This document shows, one piece after another, positions 1-6,119 of a stretch of 20,006 bases of DNA. Under the pieces are notes generated by a model. The model was not told the origin of the DNA. It was given only the letters and a program-made list of their open reading frames with translations, and did not search any database. Location: contig CAIRWP010000018.1 in the NCBI GenBank assembly GCA_903882335.1, forward strand, positions 1 to 20,006, in the 5' to 3' direction. A program made the position numbers and the translations under genes. Every line of letters begins with the position of its first letter. The stretch's first letter is position 1. Source of the DNA: an uncultured Opitutia bacterium (GTDB lineage: Bacteria > Verrucomicrobiota > Verrucomicrobiia > Opitutales > UBA953).

Positions 1-1374
1 CGCGAAGGCTGGGGTACCCTCGACCGCGCCAAGACCGTCGAAGGCCAGCGTCCGAAGGACCTGATGGATCTCTTCTACACCATCGTCGACAAGATCCCTG
101 AGCCCTACGCCGAAGGTTCTTCCCGCGGTGCCGCCGCCGGCTTCAAGTCCCGCGCCGAGGCCCTCGCTAACCCGCTCCAGATCATGGTGACCGCCATGCT
201 TTACTCCGATTACGTCGGCCGTATCGCCGTCGGTCGCGTGACCGCCGGCAAGATTTCCCCAGGCATGCCGGTCATGATGGTCACCCGTAATGGTGAACAG
301 TTCAAGCAGCGCGTCCTGGAGGTCGAGGTCTTCGAGGCCCTTGGCCGCGTCAAGACCCAGGAAGCCTCCGCCGGCGACATCTGTGCCGTCATCGGCCTCG
401 ACCATGTCGAAATCGGTGCGACCATCACGGACATCGAGGACCCCCGTCCGATGCCTCCCGTCAGTGTCGACGAGCCCACCGTGACGATGGCCTTCCGCGT
501 CAACGATTCCCCCTTCGCCGGTCGGGACGGCAAGTTCGTCACCGGCCGTCAGGTCGGCGAGCGCCTCATCAAGGAACTTGAGAAGAACGTCGCCCTCCGC
601 GTCGATCGCGAGACGGGGGCCGACGCCTGGAAGGTCTCGGGCCGTGGTCTGATGCACCTCGGCGTGCTCATCGAGACGATGCGCCGCGAAGGTTATGAAC
701 TCTCCGTGGGTAAGCCCACCGTGATCATGAAGCAGATCGATGGCGTCGAGTGCGAGCCCGTCGAGACCTTGGCCGTCGACTGTCCGGAGGCCTCCCAGAG
801 CGACGTGATGTCCTTGGTCCTCGGCCGTCGGGGCGAACTCCGCTCCATGGACGCCAAGGCCGGCACCAGCGGCTGGATCCACATGGAATTCAAGGTCCCG
901 TCCCGCGCCCTCTTCGGTCTGCGCACCCTGATGCTCACCACCACCCGGGGTGAAGCCGTCATGTACCACAACCTCCTTGGCTACGAGCCCGTCAAGGGCG
1001 AGGCCCCGCACCGCGCCGCGGGCGTGATGATCGGCGGCGAGGGCGGTGCCGTCACCGCCTACTCCCTCGACCGCCTGTACGACCGCGGTGACTTCTTTGT
1101 GAAGCCGACCGACGAGATCTACCAAGGGCAGGTTGTCGGCGAGCATTGCAAGGATAACGACCTCGAGATCAACCTCGTCATCAATAAGAAGCTCTCGAAC
1201 GTGCGCGCTTCCGGTTCCGATGACGCCGCCAAGATCAAGCCGATGCGTCAGATGTCCCTCGAGGCCTGCCTCGAGTACATCGAGTCCGACGAGCTGGTCG
1301 AGATCACCCCGAACTTCATCCGCATGCGTAAGCGTTACCTCACGGAAAACGAGCGCAAGCGCTTCGACAAGTAA
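1..1374 (+). CDS. typA: Translational GTPase TypA/BipA, 5' truncated by window edge
   Basis: The reading frame is open from base 1, so the gene starts upstream; 457 codons are visible. TypA/BipA is a ribosome-associated translational GTPase of about 600 residues, linked to ribosome assembly and stress or cold adaptation. The N-terminal GTPase domain is mostly missing here. The visible part holds the end of the G domain (the DLFYTIVDKIPEP stretch), the EF-Tu-like beta-barrel, and the EF-G-like domains with family signatures: FRVNDSPFAGRDGKFVTGRQ, VSGRGLMHLGVLIETMRREG, then PSRALFGLRT. The BipA-specific C-terminal domain ends in IRMRKRYLTENERKR. The stop is TAA at 1372-1374, one base from the stop of the convergent tsaE, so transcription from typA must end inside tsaE. 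A hairpin with a U-run at 1406-1432 fits that. Identification is secure. Confidence 0.96.
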   Translation, partial: REGWGTLDRAKTVEGQRPKDLMDLFYTIVDKIPEPYAEGSSRGAAAGFKSRAEALANPLQIMVTAMLYSDYVGRIAVGRVTAGKISPGMPVMMVTRNGEQFKQRVLEVEVFEALGRVKTQEASAGDICAVIGLDHVEIGATITDIEDPRPMPPVSVDEPTVTMAFRVNDSPFAGRDGKFVTGRQVGERLIKELEKNVALRVDRETGADAWKVSGRGLMHLGVLIETMRREGYELSVGKPTVIMKQIDGVECEPVETLAVDCPEASQSDVMSLVLGRRGELRSMDAKAGTSGWIHMEFKVPSRALFGLRTLMLTTTRGEAVMYHNLLGYEPVKGEAPHRAAGVMIGGEGGAVTAYSLDRLYDRGDFFVKPTDEIYQGQVVGEHCKDNDLEINLVINKKLSNVRASGSDDAAKIKPMRQMSLEACLEYIESDELVEITPNFIRMRKRYLTENERKRFDK

Positions 1375-1375
1375 G

Positions 1376-1825
1376 CTAGCCCGTGCGGGTCAGTTGAAAC
1401 CGATGACCGCCATCCGCCAGGATGGCGGTTTTCATTTGCCAGCGTGCCGAGGGGAGGCGCGCCGCGACCTTCTCCGGCCATTCCACGACCACGTTCCAGG
1501 GCGACTTCGCCAGGTCCCAGATCAGCAGGTCATCGAAGGCCTCCGGGCGCGTTAGCCGATAGGCGTCGACGTGGAAGATCTGACGCCGGCCGTCGTAGAC
1601 GTTGAGCAGGGCGAAGGAGGGGCTGGTGATGTCGCCCGTGACGCCCAAGCCGCGGACCAGTCCGCGGACGAACGTCGTCTTGCCCGCGCCAAGGTCGCCC
1701 TCGAGCGCCAGGACGGTGTCCGGGGGTAGTAGGCTCGCGAACGCCTCGGCGGCCCGCTCGGTCTCTTCGCCCGAACGGGTGACGAGACCGGCGGTCCAAG
1801 TCGCGAGTGCGGCGGGTGAGCCCAT
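1376..1825 (-). CDS. tsaE: tRNA threonylcarbamoyladenosine biosynthesis ATPase TsaE
   Basis: TsaE is the small P-loop ATPase that works with TsaB and TsaD to make N6-threonylcarbamoyladenosine at position 37 of ANN-decoding tRNAs. From the ATG at 1825 the protein has 149 residues, normal for the family. It shows Walker A GDLGAGKTT (43-51), the switch-like TSPSF (67-71), the HVDAYR motif (85-90) and the VVEWPEK segment (about 113-119). An in-frame start at 1870 exists but lies in the U-tract of the upstream gene's terminator, so it is unlikely. The ATG at 1825 has a GGGGAG-like ribosome binding site about nine bases upstream. The 3' end carries the likely terminator hairpin of the convergent typA. 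tsaB and tsaD are not in this window. Confidence 0.94.
   Translation of the reverse strand: MGSPAALATWTAGLVTRSGEETERAAEAFASLLPPDTVLALEGDLGAGKTTFVRGLVRGLGVTGDITSPSFALLNVYDGRRQIFHVDAYRLTRPEAFDDLLIWDLAKSPWNVVVEWPEKVAARLPSARWQMKTAILADGGHRFQLTRTG
1405..1436 (+). terminator. Probable typA terminator inside the tsaE coding end
   Basis: On the plus strand ACCGCCATC (1406-1414) pairs perfectly with GATGGCGGT (1421-1429) around a six-base loop, and is followed at once by TTTTCATTT. This is the shape of an intrinsic terminator, about 30 bases after the typA stop. It lies wholly within the last codons of tsaE on the other strand. The termination role is inferred from the structure. Confidence 0.65.
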
Positions 1826-1861
1826 GGGCGCAGTCTCCCCGCCGTCCAGTCCGGGGCAATC

Positions 1862-1896
1862 CGCAAACAAAAGACCCGGCCGCGGGGCCGGGTCTT
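1862..1896 (-). terminator. Intrinsic terminator of the GH109-like gene
   Basis: AAGACCCGGCC (1871-1881) and GGCCGGGTCTT (1886-1896) form a perfect 11-bp stem with a four-base loop. Read on the minus strand the stem is followed by TTTTGTTTG. It lies about 25 bases after the stop of the oxidoreductase-like gene and before tsaE, so it should end that transcript and leave tsaE to its own promoter. Confidence 0.85.
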
Positions 1897-1919
1897 GGGC
1901 GGGGGACTCGTGGGCTCGC

Positions 1920-3371
1920 TTACGAGACGATGCCCAGCGGCTTGATGGTCTTCCAGCCGCCGCGGGTGAAGTCGGGGCACTGGATCGGCATCGAGCCGTC
2001 CTTCACCGAGCGGACGGAGATCTCGAGGATCGAGGACCAGTCGGCCGCGTCGTAGACGGTCATGTCCGGGGTGATGCCCTGGCGCAGGCAATCGAGCATG
2101 CGGTAGTTCATCACGTGGTCCATGCCGCCGTGGCCGCCGACCTTCTTGGCCGACTCGCCGACCTTCTTGATGAGCGGGTGCTGGTTGGCCTTCATGAAGG
2201 CGTCCAGCTTCTCCTTCTCGAGCCAGCTGTGGGCGTTGAGCTTCATCCCCTTGACCGAGGGGTGGTCGTTCGCGCCGTCGACGGCGAGGCGTCCGGGATA
2301 GCCGAAGAAGGTGGCCTTGCTGCCGCTCAGGGCGTTGATGCGCGAGTAGGGGCGGGGGCTCACCACGTCGTGCTGGATCATGATGGTGCGGCCGAGCTGC
2401 GTCTTGATGATCGAGGTGTTCATGTCGCCGCACACGTACTTCTCGTCCTTGTGCTTGCCGCCGTTGGGGTTCTTGCGGTCGCGGAATTCGGTGAGGTTGC
2501 GCTCCGGGGAGGAGACCGACACCACGAACTTGAAGGCGTCGCCGCGGCCGATGCCGAGGTACTGGGCCACCGGGCCGAGGCCGTGGGTGGGGTACAGGTT
2601 GCCGTCCATGAAGGTGTGGTAGTTGCGGCGCCAGCCGCCTTCGCTGCCGAGGCTCCAGAGGACGTTCTGCGAGAGGTCGTGGATGTAGGCGCACTCGGCG
2701 TGCTTGAGCTCGCCGAAGAGGCCCTGGCGGGCCATGTGGAGGACGAAGAGTTCCTCCTCGCCGTAGCAGCAGTTCTCGATGATCGCGCAGTGGCGCTGGG
2801 TCTTCTCCGAGGTATCGACCAGCTGCCAGCATTCGTCGACGGAGACGGCCGCGGAGACCTCGATGAAGGCGTGCTTGCCGCACTCCATGGCCTTGACGGC
2901 CATCGGCACGTGCCATTCCCACGGCGTGGAGATGTAGACGACGTCGATGTCGTCGCGGGCCACCATCTTCTCCCAGGCATCCTCGGTGTCGGTGTAGACG
3001 ATCGGCTCCTTGCCGGTCTTCGCCTTCACGTGGTCGAAGGCGCGCTTGGCGCGTTCGGGCTTGAGGTCGCAGACCGCCACGACTTCAGCGAAGTCGATGT
3101 TCACGGCCGAGTTCACGTGCGTCATGCCGCGCGAGAGGCCGATGAAGGCGCAGCGGACTTTCTGCAGGGGCTTGGTCTGGAGGTCCCAGACCGGCTTGTT
3201 GCCGGCGGGGCGCGGGCGCGTCGCGGAGATGTCTTGCGCGTTCAGCAGTTTCAGGGCCTTGGGATCCGGAGCCGCTTCCGCGGAGGGGAGGGCGCTGAGG
3301 CCAAGGCCGACGCCAGCGAGGGCGCCGAACTTCAGGAAATCACGACGGGAGTTCTTTTCGGGGAGGCTCAT
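1920..3371 (-). CDS. Tat-exported Gfo/Idh/MocA protein of the GH109 (alpha-N-acetylgalactosaminidase-like) type
   Basis: The 483-residue protein starts at the ATG at 3371; an in-frame ATG at 3413 would put 14 extra residues before the signal. It opens with a Tat signal: SRRDFLKF (8-15), a hydrophobic stretch, and ALPSAEA-A near residue 33. An N-terminal Rossmann fold (about 70-190) and Gfo/Idh/MocA C-terminal domain follow. Residues resembling GH109 include STPWEWHVPMA (148-158), IIENCCYG (197-204), GLFGELKHAECAYIHDL (217-233), NLYPTHGLGP (258-267) and SPRPYSRIN. GH109 enzymes cleave alpha-N-acetylgalactosamine linkages by an NAD-dependent redox mechanism; this substrate is a family inference. 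The dinucleotide loop reads GLSRGMTH (78-85), with Ser where many relatives have Gly. The gene is alone in its unit, with its own terminator. Confidence 0.85.
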   Translation of the reverse strand: MSLPEKNSRRDFLKFGALAGVGLGLSALPSAEAAPDPKALKLLNAQDISATRPRPAGNKPVWDLQTKPLQKVRCAFIGLSRGMTHVNSAVNIDFAEVVAVCDLKPERAKRAFDHVKAKTGKEPIVYTDTEDAWEKMVARDDIDVVYISTPWEWHVPMAVKAMECGKHAFIEVSAAVSVDECWQLVDTSEKTQRHCAIIENCCYGEEELFVLHMARQGLFGELKHAECAYIHDLSQNVLWSLGSEGGWRRNYHTFMDGNLYPTHGLGPVAQYLGIGRGDAFKFVVSVSSPERNLTEFRDRKNPNGGKHKDEKYVCGDMNTSIIKTQLGRTIMIQHDVVSPRPYSRINALSGSKATFFGYPGRLAVDGANDHPSVKGMKLNAHSWLEKEKLDAFMKANQHPLIKKVGESAKKVGGHGGMDHVMNYRMLDCLRQGITPDMTVYDAADWSSILEISVRSVKDGSMPIQCPDFTRGGWKTIKPLGIVS

Positions 3372-3443
3372 GGGGGTGCTTTCCAAGACAGCCGAGGACC
3401 GCCTTGGTTGCAATGCTTAGCCTAGGGACTTTTCTTTAACGGA

Positions 3444-4025
3444 CTAGGTTACGAAACCTTGGGCCCATTTAATCCCGAAGACCGCCAAGTTACGCACGAT
3501 ATGCCCCATAAAGCAGGGCAATAGCGAACGCGACGGGTTGAGTGGGTTGAAGCGACTGAGGTACAGCCAGACCGCCGTCAGGAACTCGAACGTCAGCATG
3601 ATCACCTGCTTCTCGTCGTGCAGGTTGAAGTTCAGCAGATCGATATGAATCAACGCGAATACCGTCGAGCCGCCGAGGATGAGGAAGAGCAGCTTGCGTC
3701 CCGTGAAATGGCTGGGCGCGGCGAAGCCCCGGAAGACGGCTTCCTCGGTCACGGCCGCCCCGATGAGCCCCAGCAGGCCGATGAGCGGCAGCTGGGATTG
3801 GCTTGCGGTCACGTCGAAGCGGATCTCGACCGCCGCTTCGCCGACGGTGATCAGGAGAGCCCCCGCCGCGGCGACCAGGTAGGCCGCGGCCGGCGCGAGG
3901 GTGGTGCCGGGCCAGAAGCCTTCGGCTCCACCGGTCCGGCGGCGCAGACGAAACTCGCCGTACCACGCGGCGAGGACGCAGAGACCGAGCGCGAAGGCGA
4001 GGAGGGCTTCGGTCGATTTCTCCAT
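3444..4025 (-). CDS. CPBP-family intramembrane metalloprotease (CAAX protease/bacteriocin-processing type)
   Basis: A 193-residue membrane protein with hydrophobic segments near 5-22, 43-62, 80-92, 111-130 and 142-157. It carries the three CPBP motifs: EEAVFR (E94, E95, R99), FxxxH (F123, H127) and HxxxN (H175, N179), which form the intramembrane metal site. The family includes type II CAAX prenyl endopeptidases and bacteriocin-immunity proteins; the substrate here cannot be told from sequence. It is the last gene of a minus-strand unit after the LOG-family gene and cutA, starting three bases after the cutA stop, so co-transcription is very likely. Its C-terminus is short after the third motif. 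Confidence 0.82.
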   Translation of the reverse strand: MEKSTEALLAFALGLCVLAAWYGEFRLRRRTGGAEGFWPGTTLAPAAAYLVAAAGALLITVGEAAVEIRFDVTASQSQLPLIGLLGLIGAAVTEEAVFRGFAAPSHFTGRKLLFLILGGSTVFALIHIDLLNFNLHDEKQVIMLTFEFLTAVWLYLSRFNPLNPSRSLLPCFMGHIVRNLAVFGIKWAQGFVT

Positions 4026-4028
4026 GGT

Positions 4029-4346
4029 TCAGCGGATGCCCAGCACCCAGGCTCGGTAGCCCGGGGAAGCGTGGTCGGCCTGCACAACGAGCCACTGCGG
4101 CACGGCGTAGGGATGGCGGGCGTGGACCCAGGTCTCGAGGTCGCGTGCCTTGGCGGCGGCGAACTTGAAGGTCAGGCGGTACTCGTCCTCGGCTTGGACG
4201 CGCCCCTCCCAGGTGTAATGGGAACGGAGCGGGCCTTCGACCTGGGCGCAGGCGGCGAGCCCGGCGGCGACCGCGTCCCCGGCGAGGCGGTCGGCCTCCT
4301 CGCGCGAGGGCAGGGTGGTCCAGGCGATACCGACGGCGTCAGTCAT
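4029..4346 (-). CDS. cutA: CutA-family divalent-ion tolerance protein
   Basis: A 105-residue cytosolic protein with the CutA1 pattern throughout: a start strand with TTLPSREEADRLA, GLAACAQVEGPLRSHYTWEG (29-48), EDEYRLTFK and the signature HPYAVPQ (78-84), ending in SPGYRAWV. CutA1 proteins form PII-like trimers; the historic copper-tolerance label is not matched by a firm biochemical role in most bacteria. The start overlaps the end of the LOG-family gene by eight bases, reading ATGACTGA on the minus strand, so translation is probably coupled. The next gene (CPBP protease) follows three bases after its stop. Confidence 0.92.
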   Translation of the reverse strand: MTDAVGIAWTTLPSREEADRLAGDAVAAGLAACAQVEGPLRSHYTWEGRVQAEDEYRLTFKFAAAKARDLETWVHARHPYAVPQWLVVQADHASPGYRAWVLGIR

Positions 4347-5199
4347 GCCCTTCGCCGTCCCCTTGCAGGTACTTCTCGGTGATGATCTCGATCAGCATGT
4401 CGCGGGCTTCCTTCACCGAGTCGACGTGCACGTAGAAATTACGGTCCTCGGGCGAGACCATGCCCCATTCCTGGAAGGTCTCGAAGTTGACCACGTTCTT
4501 CCAGAACGGGGAGCCGAACAGCAGGACCGGGAACTGCTTCTTGGTCTTCCGGGTCTGGATGAGCGTCAGCATCTCGAACAGTTCGTCGAAGGTGCCGAAG
4601 CCGCCGGGGAAGGCCACGAGCGCCTTGGCGAGGTAGAGGAACCAGTACTTGCGGACGAAGAAATAATGGAACTCGAGGTCGAGCTCGGGCGTGATGAAGG
4701 GGTTGTGCTCCTGCTCGAAGGGCAGCGAGATGCCGAGGCCGACGGACCGCCCGCCGGCTTCGTGCGCGCCGCGGTTGGCCGCCTCCATGATGCCGGGGCC
4801 GGCGCCGGAGCAGACGAGGAAGCGCTGCCACTCCGGCAGCTGGAGCGACCATTTCGTCATCTCGTAGGCCAGCTCGCGGCAGGCCTCGTAATAAGCCGAG
4901 CTGCGGAGGTCGATCTCGGCGACGCGGAGTCGGTGGGCGCACTCGGCGCCGTCGCATTGGCCGCTGGCCGCCAGGGCCTTGGCTTCCTCGAGGCGCTTGC
5001 GCGCGACCTCGGGGGGCAGGGTCCGCGCCGAGCCGAACATCACGACGGTGTTGCGGACGTTGTGCTTCTTGAACCGCAGGTGCGGCTCGGTCATCTCGGT
5101 CAGTACCCGGATGCTCCGTGCTTGGGGGCTCCCCATGAATTCGGGGTTAAGGTAGGCCTTGGGAGGGGTGGGGCGCAGTTTCCCTTTTTCCGGCGTCAT
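4339..5199 (-). CDS. LOG-family protein (cytokinin riboside 5'-monophosphate phosphoribohydrolase-like)
   Basis: A 286-residue protein with the LOG/'lysine decarboxylase' Rossmann-like fold. The nucleotide-binding segment SGAGPGIMEAANRGA (131-145) and the family hallmark PGGFGTFDE (198-206) are intact; R184-K185 in FVRKYWF is a typical active-site pair. LOG enzymes release the base from nucleoside 5'-monophosphates; many bacterial members act on AMP or similar and are not linked to cytokinin. At 286 residues with a long N-terminal part and an inserted helix region (about 62-120) it resembles the longer LOG type. The ATG at 5199 has an excellent GGGGGAGGAT ribosome binding site seven to eight bases upstream. 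It heads the unit with cutA and the CPBP protease and is divergent from rpmH. Confidence 0.88.
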   Translation of the reverse strand: MTPEKGKLRPTPPKAYLNPEFMGSPQARSIRVLTEMTEPHLRFKKHNVRNTVVMFGSARTLPPEVARKRLEEAKALAASGQCDGAECAHRLRVAEIDLRSSAYYEACRELAYEMTKWSLQLPEWQRFLVCSGAGPGIMEAANRGAHEAGGRSVGLGISLPFEQEHNPFITPELDLEFHYFFVRKYWFLYLAKALVAFPGGFGTFDELFEMLTLIQTRKTKKQFPVLLFGSPFWKNVVNFETFQEWGMVSPEDRNFYVHVDSVKEARDMLIEIITEKYLQGDGEGHD

Positions 5200-5250
5200 G
5201 CGGCTATCCTCCCCCGCTTCTGGTCTCCTGCAAGCCGGGAAGCGGGAGGC

Positions 5251-5284
5251 TTGACACCCCCCGAGGGGTGCCCTTGGCTGGAGG
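5251..5284 (+). promoter_or_regulatory. Leader of rpmH: TTGACA box, small hairpin and ribosome binding site
   Basis: In the 96-base divergent gap there is a perfect TTGACA at 5251-5256, but no good TATAAT-like box 16-18 bases on (TTGGCT at 5274 is poor), so a sigma-70-type promoter is only tentative. CACCCC (5255-5260) and GGGGTG (5265-5270) could form a six-bp hairpin. GGAGG at 5280-5284 lies 11 bases before the rpmH ATG and is the likely ribosome binding site. Confidence 0.3.
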
Positions 5285-5295
5285 CTTCAAACGCC

Positions 5296-5433
5296 ATGCA
5301 ACCCACCTACCGCCCGTCCAAGATCTCCCGCGCCCGCAAGTGCGGTTTCCGCGCCCGTTCCAAGACCCCCGGTGGCCGTAAGGTTCTGGCCAAGCGCCGT
5401 GCCATCGGTCGCAAGCGCCTCGGCGCCTCCTAA
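5296..5433 (+). CDS. rpmH: 50S ribosomal protein L34
   Basis: A 45-residue, very basic protein that reads as L34 from end to end: TYRPSKISRARKCGFRARSK followed by TPGGRKVLAKRRAIGRKRL. L34 is a small protein of the large ribosomal subunit that binds 23S rRNA. The ATG at 5296 has GGAGG upstream. As in most bacteria, rnpA follows directly, five bases after the stop. Upstream, however, is the divergent LOG-family gene, not dnaA, and no dnaA box cluster is visible in the gap. Confidence 0.97.
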   Translation: MQPTYRPSKISRARKCGFRARSKTPGGRKVLAKRRAIGRKRLGAS

Positions 5434-5438
5434 GTCCG

Positions 5439-5801
5439 ATGCGTCTCCCGCGGGAGCGCCGGATTCGCGCCTCGGCCGATTTCGCCCGCATCCGCAACAC
5501 TGGCTCGCGGCTCGACTGCGGGCCTTTTCTTTTGAATTTCAAGAAAGGGGAGGGGGTTGCCCCCGCCCGTTTCGCCGTCATCGCCGCCAAGAAGACCTTG
5601 CCGCTGGCCGTCGACCGTAACCGGGCCAAACGCCTGGCTCGGGAGCTGTTCCGCTCGGATCCCGGGGCCTTTCCGCCGGGCGCCGAGGTCGTCTTGGTCA
5701 TCCGCTCGGGCATGCTTCGCCGGCGGCTGTCGGAACTGCGGAAAGTTTTCGCCGAGGCCGCCCGCCGGATCGGCACCGCGGCGGCGGGCCCTACCGCATG
5801 A
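5439..5801 (+). CDS. rnpA: Ribonuclease P protein component
   Basis: A 120-residue basic protein, the usual size for the protein subunit that helps the RNase P RNA bind and cleave pre-tRNA 5' leaders. The signature is the RNR segment AVDRNRAKRLARELFR (57-72), with the start LPRERRIRASADFARIR and the beta strand ARFAVIAAKK typical of the family. It follows rpmH by five bases with no clear ribosome binding site of its own, so translational coupling is likely, and overlaps yidD by ATGA. A perfect 12-base palindrome (5445-5456) lies just after the start codon. The 3' end is Ala/Gly-rich and poorly conserved. Confidence 0.95.
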   Translation: MRLPRERRIRASADFARIRNTGSRLDCGPFLLNFKKGEGVAPARFAVIAAKKTLPLAVDRNRAKRLARELFRSDPGAFPPGAEVVLVIRSGMLRRRLSELRKVFAEAARRIGTAAAGPTA

Positions 5802-6052
5802 GCGACGAGCGCCCCTCCTGGGCCGCGTGGCCCGTACTCGGGCTGGTGCGCTTTTACCAGCGTTGGCTTTCGCGTCCCCTGCATGCCTTGGTGCCCGGTT
5901 CGGGCTGTCGTTTCGATCCGACTTGCTCGTGCTACGCCGCCACCAGTCTGCGGCGGTTCGGTTTGTTTCGCGGTGGCTGGCTGGCGCTGCGTCGTCTCTG
6001 CCGTTGCCACCCGTGGGGCGGTTCCGGTGTCGACGAGGTGCCGGAACGATGA
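5798..6052 (+). CDS. yidD: Membrane protein insertion efficiency factor YidD
   Basis: An 84-residue member of the YidD (haemolysin/UPF0161) family, a small inner-membrane-associated protein that aids YidC-dependent insertion. Conserved parts are LVRFYQRWLSRPLHALVPG (16-34), CRFDPTCSCYA (37-47) and the end RLCRCHPWGGSGVDEVP (66-82); the conserved cysteines 37, 43 and 70 are present. It overlaps rnpA by four bases (ATGA), the usual coupling. The normal next gene yidC is not here; an envelope transferase follows after 67 bases. Confidence 0.95.
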   Translation: MSDERPSWAAWPVLGLVRFYQRWLSRPLHALVPGSGCRFDPTCSCYAATSLRRFGLFRGGWLALRRLCRCHPWGGSGVDEVPER

Positions 6053-6119
6053 CCGCGGGGAGGCCGGCGGGACTTGAATAATCTCGCCCTGTCTAGGCGG
6101 TTTTACGCATAGTGGCCCC

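Noticed and set aside
1346..1363. Possible reciprocal terminator of tsaE inside typA (AGCGC-AA-GCGCT with TTTT on the minus strand)
   Set aside because: The loop is too tight for the full stem, and the bases encode the conserved ENERKR ending of TypA, so the symmetry is explained by the protein.
1602..3425. A 607-codon open frame on the plus strand opposite the GH109-like gene
   Set aside because: It is a high-GC shadow: low-complexity Ala/Val/Asp/Gly translation, no family motif, fully antisense to a gene with clear motifs and its own signal peptide.
4315..5433. A 372-codon plus-strand frame ending at the rpmH stop
   Set aside because: It runs antisense through the LOG gene; only its last 45 codons are real, as L34 with its own start and ribosome binding site.
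6053..6119. Promoter search before the transferase gene (TTGAAT at 6074, CATAGT at 6109)
   Set aside because: The two boxes are about 29 bases apart and do not pair with good partners; not enough to call a promoter.
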